Shown here piece after piece: positions 34,548 through 46,440 of a stretch of DNA of 64,000 bases. Position 1 is the stretch's first letter. Each line of letters begins with the position of its first letter. A program made the translations under genes and the position numbers. Under the pieces are notes generated by a model that was given only the letters and a program-made list of their open reading frames with translations, was not told where the DNA came from and ran no database searches. The DNA is taken from contig JAOTOM010005143.1 in assembly GCA_034440615.1 (NCBI GenBank), positions 428,001 through 492,000 on the forward strand. Reading direction: 5' to 3'. This DNA comes from Ashinkailepas kermadecensis (lineage: Eukaryota > Arthropoda > Thecostraca > Neolepadidae).

Positions 34548-34636
34548 CTCATGAATTGTTTTAAAAAAAGGTCATCCCATAAATATTATTATCGTTCTTA
34601 AAACTCTTTAATAGTCTCTGAAAGACCTCTATACTC

Positions 34637-34715
34637 TGCAACGGCGCTTCCGAGTCAGCTCATGTATGTCATGTATCGGTGCTCCCGATGTCAGCTCGGG
34701 CACCTTCAGCGGCTA
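34637..34715. repeat. minisatellite continuation right of PLE2
   Basis: GCAACGGCGCTTCCGAGTCAGC and ATCGGTGCTCCCGATGTCAG units match the array at 32,940-33,233. Confidence 0.5.
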
Positions 34716-37418
34716 GAAATGAAAGGATATCTTATTGTTGTATTTAGACGAACGGGGCCCACAGCTGTTATATTTGCATGTATTGCTATGGCTGTGAAAT
34801 ATAAAACATTTTCAGTTACTTTCATATTTTGGCCTTACTTTTCCTTGTCGATTTCCAAGTAAAGTGATGTACATCCGAGGTTAAATAAGGTTTTGGGTAT
34901 AAGGTTGAATATTGGGCGGATCGTTTTGGGGTGAAGTTTGGCGTTTTTTTTCTGGAATCCTTCGGATCATGATATGATATTCTTCGTCTCATGATATATG
35001 ATAGAACAAAAAGTTCAAAGACAATTTTGGTTCCGGCACCAAGAGGATAACAATTATTCATAGCATTTATTCTTCTGGTGGTGTAAGTTTGGCACCTTCG
35101 CCCACCTAAGTATAAAGGTGACATCCATGAGGGGGCGAGCGGTGTGTAGTGCTCGACCACTTATGAGGATTGGGCCAACAGTGTTTGGCAAACCACCATA
35201 GCGGGCTGTACATGTATCGCTTTTATGCTTGGAGATATCACTATTACAGTAGGGCTCTTTTATATATAAATCTGTAAGGGGGCGAATTCTGTCCCCCTGA
35301 CATCTCGGAATCTATTGAGCCGATTTCAAACTGAAATAACTGAAGCGAATTCTCCTGATCGAATCTACATTTTTTAGAATATCAAGTTACACAATTTTTC
35401 CAATGGGATAGTCAGGAGACCAAAACTGGGTGGAAATGGATACAGATTATTTGAGGCTGTGTTTTGATTTTGCAAGGGTCAAGTTGTGCGTAGGTGGGTA
35501 TTTGCATCCTTCCTGGTCTAAAATACCATTTGATGCTCATATATGCACAGATAAAACATTAAATGGAGTAGCTAGGAGTCCGCGAATCGTTTGCTATTTG
35601 TTGTTGGTCCTTCGCAGTCGGTGCCACAAATATCTATTATTTTGCTATTCCTACATATTATCAATGACAACCGTGCGGTTTTGTCCAGGTGCGTTGTCAT
35701 GAAGTTATGTTAACGAGATCGTGAGAGGCCTTAATGCGAAGACTACCGTATGACCATTGGAAAATATCCTAGGTATGCCACTCAGGGAACATTCCATGAT
35801 TACGTATCTGGTTTTGAGTGTAAAACCCGAATCAATATGTTCTTGTGGCGGCCCAGTTTGCATATTCAAACGAGCAATGCTTTTTGGAATATTCTACCTA
35901 CTCAGCATCCCTTGATGTGCCCATGGTATCATATACAAATTGGTGTATTGGCTTTGAAACATCGTAGGATGTACCAAGTGCATCATGAAATAATACAATA
36001 AAACCAGCTGTCCGAGGATCACGTGAATGAAACCGCTTTGGTAAACCGGTCGCTTGTTGCTCACTTTTTCCTCCCCTGGATCCGCCCCTAACATGATTAG
36101 ATTCAAAATGAATATTCCCGTAAAGAAATTAGCATGAACAGTTGAATTTCAACTATAGTTGTCTGAAGAGCAAACAATGCAAATACTGAGGCGCGTGTGA
36201 TGTTCCTGAGTTTTTGTCAAAAAGTATGTCGGAAGTGCGTCTAAATGTTCGCTACTGAAACCGTCTCTGATATAGTTATGAAATTAAAATTTTGGTGCGA
36301 AGCATGACAAGAAAGATAAGATAAATATCTGAATGTCACGTCCCTCTTACAAAGGGTTAGGAGGCGGCGGGAGAAGAACCACAGGGGGAGGAATCCTCTC
36401 CTCCCCTTCCTTTACCTGGATGGGGCTAATCCAGCGCCGTGGGTCCGCAGGCCCGCTGGCCAGGAAACGTGAAATAAGGTTGTTTGTTCCTTCGTGAGCG
36501 GTCTTTTTTTATAGCGATATTGCGTGATTATCTACCGAGGAAGTGCAGGTTCCTCGGTAGCGAGGAAGCTGCATGCTTCTCCGGCGAGAGAAGTGGTTTG
36601 GTTTGGTTTTTTATTTACCTGTGTCGGGCATGTACCTATGTACTTAATGCACCTGTGTTGGGCAGCCATTGCGGCGGGCACGACGCCAGCAGGCATTAAT
36701 AGCAGACAGAGCAAAAATAATTTTTTTGAACATATATTTTGAATTTGAACATATATATAACATATATTTTTGGAACATATATTTCCGACGATATTGCGTG
36801 GTTCTCCGGCGAGAGGAATGCAGGAGGCAGAGACAAGACGAGTTCTCGGAAGAGCACCTTACGATGCGATTAATTATCATGCGATACAAAAATCGCGAGT
36901 CCATGTTTCGTTCTCGTCCCAGTGTTCTCGGGAGAGAACATTTGACTCGATGAGAGTATGTGCCATTCTCAGCTGAGTATTTTAGGACGCTTGAAGAAGC
37001 GTGATTGGTCTCGTGGCAATGGTCTCAGAGAATGTGTAGAAGTCGAAACCGTACATGGTCCTCTGAAACTTGTGGTTATCCGCAGAGAACTGTTGGACTT
37101 TTCATGGTCTCAGAGAAGCGCCCACGGTCTCAGATGAGGAAAATGTCTCAAAGCTGTTTCTGAGTGCCGGATGAATATTTACCGAGACATGGCGTACACT
37201 CATCTTTTCATACAACATACGAGCCAATTTTACAATGCCCTCCTCTCTCGTCTGGTCGCCACGGCCATGACAAAATACAGCAGTAAAATCCTTCGTCATA
37301 TCATATACTTAATCTATTCTACACTTTCTGCTCACATCAATAGCTTTTTGCACTTTCGATTTCGTGATTACACCCACACTTCCTTCTCCCAAGGCGACAA
37401 AAACGATGTCAGTATTTT
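34716..37418. other. no gene recognised; hairpin and short tandems
   Basis: CTACCGAGGAA and its exact complement TTCCTCGGTAG (36,532-36,560, 7-nt loop) form a hairpin. A GAACATATATTT tandem lies at 36,728-36,787. TTCTCCGGCGAGAG occurs at 36,576 and 36,801, a diverged duplication around the tandem. GGTCTCAGAG recurs near 37,020 and 37,105. Otherwise nothing is recognised. Confidence 0.4.
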
Positions 37419-37805
37419 TTACGCCTTTCTTGTACCGGTATCAGTAGCGTCCAGTGTCTCCGCAACGGTAGTCAGATTTGGTGGTTTGCTTCTCTTTGGT
37501 AAGTGCCAATAAGGCATGACATGGTCATCTGATTCATCGGCAGATTCTTCGGGTATATCATCATGTTGTTGCTGCTGAGACTGCTCGTCTGTTGAGCCGG
37601 GTTCGACTCGGGGAGCACATGCCATTGGCTGTGCTGCCATGTTTCTCCATTTCAGCAACGTCGCTCGATCAACGCAACTTATAAACTGCAGCTTTGGTCC
37701 TCTGGTCCTCCAAAAAAATGCACCTGCATCGTCGATAGGTTCACTGAACATATCGACGACGTACATTTTGGCTTGTAGGCTCCACCAATACTTCATTGAT
37801 CTCAA
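37419..37805 (-). CDS. unrecognised 128-codon open frame, acidic/Gln-rich centre
   Basis: The frame reads through FSEPIDDAGAFFWRTRG, then a hydrophilic low-complexity stretch (EQSQQQQHDDIPEESADESDDH) and PYWHLPKRSKPPN. The amino-acid mix looks more protein-like than the repeat frames of this window, but no family is recognised. No start context or splice sites were settled. It could be a fragment of a gene or element ORF. Confidence 0.25.
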   Translation of the reverse strand: MRSMKYWWSLQAKMYVVDMFSEPIDDAGAFFWRTRGPKLQFISCVDRATLLKWRNMAAQPMACAPRVEPGSTDEQSQQQQHDDIPEESADESDDHVMPYWHLPKRSKPPNLTTVAETLDATDTGTRKA

Positions 37806-38869
37806 TGCTTAGAATCTATTAGATTCTAAGTATATCTCGCTGAACAAAATATTTAGGAGGAGATGAAAGCTCGCCATGTATTCTGCTAGTATCTGCATGT
37901 TTGCGATTCATATGCTTGGACACTGATAGCCACAAGTTCGCACCCATGTGCTTGAAAATAATTGTGAGCATATCTAGTTTATAATCCACTAATTAATATA
38001 GTCGTCGATATTACATGGTCGCCACAATATCGCCCAATGCAAAGGATGGAGCGAGACGTCTGACACTAGCGCCATCTATGAAGAAAACCTGAACTATGCA
38101 AAATCTTAATCTAAAAGTTAATTTTCGGTATCAAAGGATTATGGAAATGCACTGATTCTGCTGTCAAGTGAATCTCCATTGGCCAAGCTTGAATAAAAAT
38201 CACTAGTTTAAGCTATACGTTGCTTCTATTGTTAACCACATCTCAAAATGTGTGAAAAATCCAGAATTAAAAACATTCAATCGATCCGTGCGGGCAAACA
38301 AAATCGAAAAGGTTCAAAAGAAGTTTATATTCAGAACCAGCATCAAAAACTATATCAGAATAAGGGGAGTTAGCAAAATATTTTGAAAAAAATGTCTTTA
38401 AAAAGGTCACCCTAATGTACAATCACCACAAATCCCTGCGTAGACATATTATCAAACACACCGATATATTTATTGAAAAACATTTAGTGATGAATTCAAT
38501 ATATTTACCCCTCTTACCGAAATTTTTACTCTCTTGAGGGCATTCTGTAAGGAGGCGTACATTCTTTCGGCACGAAGTTTTCAATATTTTCCTACCCGAC
38601 CAGGCCGCAAGACGCCCGGTCAGATCCCGGCCACCAGCTCCCTCCCTTCTCATTGCATTATTTTTTAATCCGCCCGGCCGGACCCGATCAGCGCGCACCT
38701 GTGCGAATCAATGACGGGAGCGAAAACTCTAGAGCAATTAAGCGCCGAACCCGGGTTAATCACCTCGTTCTGGCCCGCTACCCCGTCCCATCCAGTCAAC
38801 AACAAGATTGTTTGGATGACAAGCTGGTCCCAATCAACATAAGGACAAAGGCCGGCCAACCGTGAGATC
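37806..38869. other. no gene recognised
   Basis: A/T-rich to about 38,500, then G/C-rich. Nothing recognisable. Confidence 0.35.
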
Positions 38870-39187
38870 GGTGACCCCGGTGAGGATTATAGACCCTCAG
38901 TGGAAATTTCCAGACCTGCAGACCGTCCTGACGGCCCCAGGCGGCTTCAAGAACCACGTGGCGTAAACAAAAAGTGCACCCCGCCAATCAAAATCCAATC
39001 CAAGACCCGAAGCCCTGGGAGTGGTCAGAGAATAGAGGAGGCGAAGCTAGAGCGGATTGAAGAAAAACTGGCAGACATAGAAGAAGGGCTCTCTCGGACG
39101 CTCACGCTCTCACTCGCTGAGTCTCTCACTCACGGACGGAGCAGTCTCAGGAAGATGTCGAGACGACCGAAGAGGCCAACCGTATAA
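38870..39187 (+). CDS. unrecognised open frame with a predicted coiled-coil segment
   Basis: The frame contains VEISRPADRPDGP, then GQRIEEAKLERIEEKLADIEEGL, which has heptad-like Leu/Ile/Ala spacing, and ends KMSRRPKRPTV. Short coiled coils occur in LINE ORF1 proteins and in many others. No homolog is recognised. It may be a fragment of a gag-like ORF1 or a host exon. Confidence 0.25.
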   Translation, partial: GDPGEDYRPSVEISRPADRPDGPRRLQEPRGVNKKCTPPIKIQSKTRSPGSGQRIEEAKLERIEEKLADIEEGLSRTLTLSLAESLTHGRSSLRKMSRRPKRPTV

Positions 39188-39707
39188 CATACGCACCGAA
39201 TCACCAGCAAAATGTGGGTGCCGTCGGTCTGCCATGCCTTTTTCCTTCTTCCAAACCGACCTCATTTCTATGACAGATATTTCCTCCTCAACCTAATTCA
39301 TTCTGCCGAAAGGAGCGAAAGGAGTCTTGTGGGGTGGGCGGGGTGACAAATAGGATACATTCGAGGTTATTAGCCGGGGAGGGACGTGCGAAACGGTCGG
39401 TGGCGTTGGCGTCGCAAGCCTAGCACAGAAGGGCAGGGTATGTACGTATGTATGGGGGGGGGGGATTGGACGGAGAAGGCGTGGCCAGGGGCGTCTACCG
39501 GGCCTGTTGGCGAACAGTGTAAATACATGTAAATATATTGCCTTTGATGATATAAATGTTTCAGCGCACGAGCAGAGACGCGGAACAGCTGCTCAGCCTT
39601 TGACAGACAATTAGCGGTGAAAAGGAACATTTGGGATAAAAAGGAGCATAGGTTGGGCTAACGATCAGGGATACTAGGCACAAATCGGATCCTTCCATCC
39701 GTTCTAT
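39188..39707. other. no gene recognised; G-run near 39,453
   Basis: GTACGTATGTATG then an eleven-G run. No features. Confidence 0.35.
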
Positions 39708-39980
39708 AGGACCTTCGGGCCAGAGCGGGTCGTGCAAATGACCATCGCTCGGTCTGGTAAACGCATGTTGAAAACTGTGCGTGCAACATCCGCCAGGTAG
39801 GACCTCGGGCCGGAGTGGGTCGTGAAAATGACCATCGCTCGGTCTGATAGCCCGCATGTTGAGAACTGTGCGTGCAACATCCGCCTCGCAGGACCATAGG
39901 GTAGAGCGGCCGTGAAAGTGGCAAATCGCTCGGCCCTAAAGCGTGCATGTTGAGAACTGTGCGTGCAAAATCCATGTTTT
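39708..39980. repeat. three tandem copies of a 91-bp unit
   Basis: AGGACC starts at 39,708, 39,799 and 39,890. Units share GGGTCGTG, ATGACCATCGCTCGGTCTG, CATGTTGAGAACTGTGCGTG and CAACATCCGCC. The third copy is more diverged. Confidence 0.85.
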
Positions 39981-42084
39981 CTCCCTCCTCGTCCAATGCG
40001 TTCGACCCTCACATTAACCGGAGTTAAAGAAATAACATCATAGCCCAACTACACGCCGTGGTGCAGACCAATTCAAAATCCAAAACTCTAGGGGCGCCCT
40101 CCAGCTGTGCGTTCAGTGACGTAACTTTCGTGATGAATCAGATAGCATAGAGGTCAGATGCCGATGGCCGAGTCCGCCACCGTCCGTGGGGATTAACGCA
40201 ATGGATGACGTCAGGGATACGACCCTCCCGAACGGTAGCGAAGTACATACCTCGGCGACCAGATGGACAGAGGGGAGGCTATTTACGTCCAGAATTGAAA
40301 TTGCGGACCGTGCCTCGGGGGCTGAGGGGCGCGCGCCGCACTTTTCGCTGGGATCCGGTCACCAACAGCCGACAGGTAAACGTGAATAGTACCGTGTACC
40401 CTGCCGACACGACAAGGGATGATTCACACATGATGCTTGGATATGTGCCTGATATTAATGTGTTATATGAAGTAAATTGATAAGCGAGGCAGACGACCTG
40501 CGAGCCGTCCTCCTATGGACTGAACGTTCCCGGGTAATGGTAGTGAGTGTTAAAGCCCGTCTAAATTGTTTAGACTATTAATGTTGTCACATATGATCTG
40601 CGTTTGGATGTCAAATTGCGAGAGGGAGCGATGAACGGACACTTAGGGAGCATTAGCTCACCTGCTCTGGTTCTTTGACCACAAAATCCCGCTGGCCTCA
40701 CGGACGAACCCAGAGGCGCAGATCGGGGCGGGCAGAGTATGCATGTGATGCTGTTAATAGAAGCACACATTGCGTCCGTCGAGTTTGGCGCCGGACAATA
40801 AGATATTGCAAAACACTGCACAGTCGTGAGTCCGCCTCCGTTCGCTGCACGTTGGGGCACGGAGCTGTGCGGCGGTTTGGGGGACGCACGGACAGGTTCG
40901 GCGTGCCGTAAACCCGGAGGCTGGAAGCGTAGGGCAGGCTAGGTTATATAGACGGCCAGGGAACGTACCCAACGTGATACGAATCCGTGCCCACCCGTTG
41001 GATACATAGGCCTGGTCGCACGTTTACAGCGAATAAGTCCCGGCGCGGCGTCGACTATCTTAAGGTTAGGTAGGTCGGTCAAAGACACCAGAGCATCTGT
41101 ATAAGCTCTCGGAGCCAGTACGATGGGCACCGCTCGTAGCATTAAGACTTTATCCAGACGAGGAACGCTGCCAACAATGGCGAAGCCAGCTATGATTGAC
41201 AATGAAAGGTTTACATATTCGCCCAACATACCATCAAAAATAGAGCAATGGTCTGTCGATATATGTGCTTGTGTACCGCTGAGGGTGGGGGGTGGGGGGT
41301 GGGGGGGGGGAAATTTGGGGACCAAACAATTCCTTAATTAATAAGGAGAGAATGAATGTGACGAGCGAATGTGAAGTGAATGAGGAGAATGAATGTCTGT
41401 TAGGTAGCTTTAAGGACCAGCGGAAGCCGCTTGGGGCTAAGCACAGACACCTATTTCGTGCGGTACATTGCACATAATTATGCTACTATTAGCATCCAAA
41501 AAGTCCCAACTCGGGACAAGTCATTCAAATCACAAACAAATTACATACTCATTAATTTTCCACATACAACGTATTCCTTCTAATTTGGCTAAAGGCACTC
41601 ACTTATCTATATGGTGGTCCCAAAACTTTGACCTCGCACAACATATAAATTCGTATTAGGGACGGTAGCAAACAACACCAAGCCGGCTGGGGTTTGGGGA
41701 ATGTGTGGTGGAGGTGGCAGGGAAACAGAACACAATACACCCCCCGACATAGGCAAAAGCAACAGGAGATATTTAGCCCAGTATAAGTCCAAAGTTAGCC
41801 CAGGTTCAGCCGTGTTAAGGTTCAGTCTTCGTTAAGATCAAGCCCTTAATAAGTTAAATTTGTTTCAGTTGAGTTTAGGCTGGGTTGCATTACCATACAC
41901 ACACCCCGAGCACCCCGGCAACACACCCCGCACAGCTCCCACATCAGTCCACAACACACCCACCCACCAACCACCGCACCCACACCCGCCACACCCCCAT
42001 ACCCCACCGACGGCAGAGCCGCCAACACTACAATTCTAACACTGACAAAGACCACCAATCAAATCCATAACACTCTGATATAGC
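39981..42084. other. no confirmed gene
   Basis: A G-rich run lies at 41,284-41,311. The H/P/T-rich open frame at 41,885-42,070 may be the decayed 5' part of the LINE that follows. Confidence 0.35.
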
Positions 42085-44500
42085 AACAACACCGTCACAG
42101 ATCCACAGACCATTGCAGACCTCTTCGTAAACAACTGTCACCATAGGTCATGGAAACTCTTTGACAATGCATCACCAATGAAATATACACGCCCACAACT
42201 CCACAACACTAGATTCACACTATCAGAACTACAGTTAGCAATGCTCAGAAACAGGCAACACTAGCGCAGGACCAGACAACATACACCATGCATTTTTTAA
42301 CGCTTTTCGACACAAACGCTCAACACTTTCCTCGCCACCTATAACACAGCCTGGACAACACGCACCTGTCCTCAATCTTGGTTACATGCACTCTTAATAT
42401 CTAGCCCGAAATCAAACGCTGACCCAACTCTCGCCGACTCATACCGTCCTATCGCCCTCGCCATCGGTTTTCATAAACTATTCGAACGTCTTGTTAAGAA
42501 ATGTCTTCTCTACATAATCAGATCACAAAAACCTACCTCACCCTTTCAATCAGGCTTTCCACCTGGAAGACCTTGCACTGACAACCTTACCCCCTCGCAA
42601 TACACATTCAAGAGGCGGCGGACCAGAAAACCTGTACGGCTGCCATCTTCCTGGACCTCAAACATTCATGCGACACAATCAACATCACAGCACTCTTACA
42701 TCGATGATACAACATAGATATGCACGGACGTTTAGCACAGTATCTCCATTTTCACCTGCGAAATCGATGATTTAAAGTCAGAATATTATCCCACATATCA
42801 GAGACCAAATTACCACCACCGGTTCATTGCAAGGATCAGTTCTCAGCTCCATTCTCTTTATCCTCGGTCTTAACTCAATCATTACAGACGACCTCTCGGT
42901 CAAAATTACCCTATATGCAGATGAAATTGTACCTTGGACATCACACATACCACCGAACAAAGCACTAGGAACAACACAACGAGCACTTACGGAACTACGC
43001 AGTCAACTACCACTCCTTAATCTACGCATTGCACCTCACAAATCCAAATGCATTCTTTTTGGACATCACACAACAACAAATTTACAACCCTCCAACTTAA
43101 CCACATACCCATACCCTCCGTTGTCACCGCTAAATTATTAGCCCTCATATTAGATCCACGTCATACGTTTCGCCCACGCATCTTAATCCCATCTTAAATA
43201 TCCAAAAACGCTCATAAAAGAGTTAACACCTACGAGCACTCTCTGGCACAACTTGGGGATCCGACAGAAACACATTAATGACAAAATACAAATAAATGAT
43301 TCGGCTAATCATGGGATATGGATCCCTGCTCTTCGAAAGCGCCGCTCCGTCAAATCTCGCCATCATTGACAAAATGTCAAACCAATGTTTCAAAATTGCC
43401 ACAGGAGCATACACATCACCAATACAAACACTTCACATTTGCAACCACCTGTTCCTGCCACAATTCCAGCACCAACCCATAGAAGCACTTCTTAGATACC
43501 ACTATAAACACAACTCATTAAAACCCACCCATGTACGCAGGCACTCAAATTACGACACCCAGAGCACACCCATGCAAACACAGAAATTGAGCAGCTCTTC
43601 TGGCAATTCACATCACAATACCCAAATCACAACATAATGTACATTATCGGCTCCAAAGCACACACACGACAGCAGACTGGCACAGCAGCGGTGCTGTACC
43701 CTGACATAGCACGGCCCAAAGTCATCTGCCCGACACAGCATCACACATACCACATAACTATACGCAACTTATTCAGCATGTTCAGTTATCTACAACACCA
43801 AAATTAAACACAACATTATCGCTGCTGACACAAAATCAGCCTACAAATCATTGCGCCGTACACCACATTCGAACACCCCATCATGCCAAAAATACTTCAC
43901 ATACACAATCAATTAATCCCAGAACAACAGCCAAATGCTTCTTTGTACACCGAGCTACACAAACACACATGGCAACGAACACGCCGACAAAGAAGCAAAC
44001 AGTCACAACGCTACAGCAGACAACACAATGCCCGTACTCACTATTAGGTTACTATCTCACAACACACTGGGCTATCAACACCCGCATCCAATAAACATGG
44101 GACATCTCACAAACATCCCTCCATGAAACACACCCTAAATATGGACGCTGGAGCACCAGTCAAAACAACAGACCTAAAGAAAGCATACTCAAACGCCTAC
44201 GCATTGGACACACCAGACGAACTGTCTCTGTCTCACTGTCTCTGACACACTCTGACTCACTGTCTCACTCATTCATACATCATGTAACTACAACCTCGCC
44301 CACAATGCACCACATGCCACAGCCCACTTACCGTGAAACACATTCTCATACATTGCACCAAGTACAACAACGCGAGACATCACATCACAAACTACCGCAC
44401 CACGAACAACATTCCACTAAACATCACCATTCTTCTCAACTACGACCATTCACCATTACTCTCCACTTTCTTTCAACTACACGCCTTCTATGTGAAGTGT
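42085..44500 (+). pseudogene. I-group-like non-LTR ORF2: RT, RNase H and C-terminal Cys/His motif, decayed
   Basis: Collinear pieces in shifting frames: TDPQTIADLF (about 42,094), SAGPDNIHHAFF (about 42,262-42,300), ADSYRPIALAIGFHKLFERL (about 42,430-42,490), FQSGFPPGRPCTDNL (about 42,547-42,591), LQGSVLSSILFI (about 42,827-42,865) and YADE at 42,914-42,925. The catalytic motif is normally YADD, so the second Asp is Glu. A thumb part, GYGSLLFESAAPSNLAIIDK, follows (43,310-43,370). The RNase H C-terminus NTHGNEHADKEA (about 43,955-43,995) has Tyr for the catalytic-region His in 'PSYTNTHG'. CTTCHSPLTVKHILIHC lies at about 44,305-44,355. Multiple frameshifts and stops make it inactive. No endonuclease domain was recognised upstream, so the copy is 5'-truncated or too decayed. 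Confidence 0.8.
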
Positions 44501-45081
44501 GAAAAGAAAAGAAAGGGAACGGAAAAACACAAAGCACAACAAAAGGAACAGTAAAAAAAGAAAATATGCTACAAAAGAGAACGAAAATACGAGAAAAAAA
44601 ACAAGAAAAAGAATGCAAATTAGACAGATAAGCAAAGGAAAGTGAACGTTCCCAACATGCATGCGCAAAAATGTAAGCATGTGTCCTTGCATTGTTAAAT
44701 GAGGAATCTCGATGACCCGCCCCCTACCCCCATACCCCAACTTGGCACCGTCCGGACCGACTCAGCAACTCTACATATCCCTCTGCTGCTTCTATGGATT
44801 CTCTGCTGGTTATTATCTTCTAATCAACCCTCACCATATCTACTCGTCTGCTCTCCGGATACCATCTTTTCTTCTCATCGGATACCTCCAAGACAACCTG
44901 CAACATCTCTACTCGCCGGCCCTATTCAAATCAGCTCTCACCCCTCCTCATCCTCTATCCTCAACCTCAGCTCCACACAACTGCACACAAACACAAGCCA
45001 AACAATGTACATATCACACACACACTGGCAACAGCCAGCAACAGATGCCACCTCCACGGTGGCATCGTGACCGGACGCATG
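44501..45081 (+). other. probable 3' region of the preceding LINE
   Basis: GGCACCGTCCGGA at 44,743 recurs at 24,582, implying a shared LINE 3' region. The stretch runs from the ORF2 end to the (CAT)n tract. Its open frames match no known protein. Confidence 0.35.
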
Positions 45082-45161
<80 letters not shown>

Positions 45162-45162
45162 C
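45082..45162. repeat. (CAT)27 microsatellite
   Basis: Pure CAT run of about 81 bp. It gives Ser, His or Ile runs on plus and Met or Asp runs on minus. It could be the 3' tail of the LINE to its left. Confidence 0.95.
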
Positions 45163-45609
45163 ACAGTGGTGGCACGGTTAGGGGAAGATGCCAACAATCT
45201 AGCAGGAAGTTGCGAACTAGTGATGTTTTCATGCATACAAAATTGCCATGCTTTACGGACTGGGCCGGACAACCTGCTAATTCCGCCGTCCCGAAAACAA
45301 ACTCTAGTTGGCTGATACCTTGGTTGCTGGACGGGAGCAAATGTGCAAGTTTCAGCTGGCTTTCATCCCAAATCAGGTCCGCTTTAGTTCGCTTTTGAAA
45401 GACATTATACTAGTTTGCTCACTTATATTATAGTTAAAAACATTACACGAGCAATATGTGCGCAACGGGACGAAGCACATACAAGAACATCTGATTTAGG
45501 CCAGTAGGGGTTGTCTTGAATGGTTTCTAATTTTATTTATCTGTGTTGGCGAAATGGTAGCAATGATGATGCTACTGTATTATAGGATGGTTCGTATTAT
45601 TTACTTGTA
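45163..45609. other. no feature recognised
   Basis: Nothing recognisable. Confidence 0.35.
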
Positions 45610-46035
45610 GAATTGCAGCAGTGTTTTTTCTGTCTCCACCCCAGTGCTTGCTCCACCCTGTGCTTGCTAGTGCACGGAGTAGGTTGATGCTCTTTGCGCA
45701 TCTCTTTGAGATGGCAATGATATGTATGTTGAAGGTAAGATTTTGGTCCAAGTGTATCCCTAAGAACTTGAAACTTTTTACTTGTTTGATAGCTTTGCCA
45801 TCGACGTGAAGAAAAGCTCTAGGCTTGGGGCAAAGGCGGCTATATGCGACTGTGACCGATTTTTCTGCGAACAGGGTGAAGCCACGAGTTTTTCACCATT
45901 TTCATTGTGGTCTATAGCTGCTTGAATGGTTTTCTCAGCTTTTAAGAAGCACTTTGCTGTTGTCCAAATGGTTATATCGTCCGCGAAAAGCGAATATTGA
46001 AGTGATGTGTCGGTGTAATCAGCGACACCGTAGAA
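45610..46035 (-). pseudogene. non-LTR reverse transcriptase fragment with FADD motif
   Basis: On the minus strand, TSLQYSLFADDITIWTT carries an intact catalytic FADD block (about 45,960-46,010). After a frameshift near 45,890-45,860 come VDGKAIKQVKSFKFLGIHLDQ, LTFNIHI and RCAKSINLLRALA, the RT thumb/post-RT block of Jockey/I-like LINEs. Both ends are cut off abruptly. It lies opposite in strand to the LINE on its left, so it is an independent fragment. Confidence 0.75.
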
Positions 46036-46440
46036 CAATTCAACCCGTTAGACACCACTTTATTTACTGCAACACGACACAATCATTGAGCCAATCTTGC
46101 CTGATTTGAACCCCGTTTGGCGTACCTACAAGAGAAATAAATTCAACATTGCCCTTCATCTAAACCAGGTCCTTACACTCGCACTGACATTCCCAGATGT
46201 AACCCCGGCAAAATTCCCCCCCCCCCCACACTGCTATTTTGTTTCACCTGAAACAACCAAAGCTCGAGTATCTATTTCGACGGAGCCCCTGCTCTTGCGT
46301 GACCACCAAAATTGCATTATTTTAGATTATCTTTCGCACTCGGAATGTCTGGAACATTCTTGTGAAAACCTACACCAGTGATCTACTCCTATCTACAAAG
46401 CCGCACATTCGAAGCATCAAGAGAGTAGATTTTCCCTCAG
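46036..46440. other. no gene recognised; C-run near 46,217
   Basis: Only short open frames. The last bases form a pyrimidine-rich tract ending in AG. Confidence 0.35.

Larger units (their letters stand above)
33243..34627 (+). mobile_element. Penelope-like element 2 (PLE2) with inverted termini and 9-bp TSD
   Basis: TCTATACTC at 33,234-33,242 and 34,628-34,636 brackets 1,385 bp inserted in a minisatellite. The left about 220 bp (33,250-33,470) is the reverse complement of 34,370-34,592. The right end has an extra tail of about 35 bp (…ACTCTTTAATAGTCTCTGAAAGACC) that the left end lacks, as also seen for the related foldback at 60.9 kb. Between the arms lie an RT C-terminal fragment and a GIY-YIG domain. 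Confidence 0.8.

Noticed and set aside
38653..39187. Assignment of the coiled-coil frame to a specific gag or viral family
   Set aside because: Only a short heptad-like stretch is visible; no diagnostic motif.
44938..45398. Poly-Ser, poly-His, poly-Met and poly-Asp frames
   Set aside because: All are the (CAT)27 tract read in different frames and strands.
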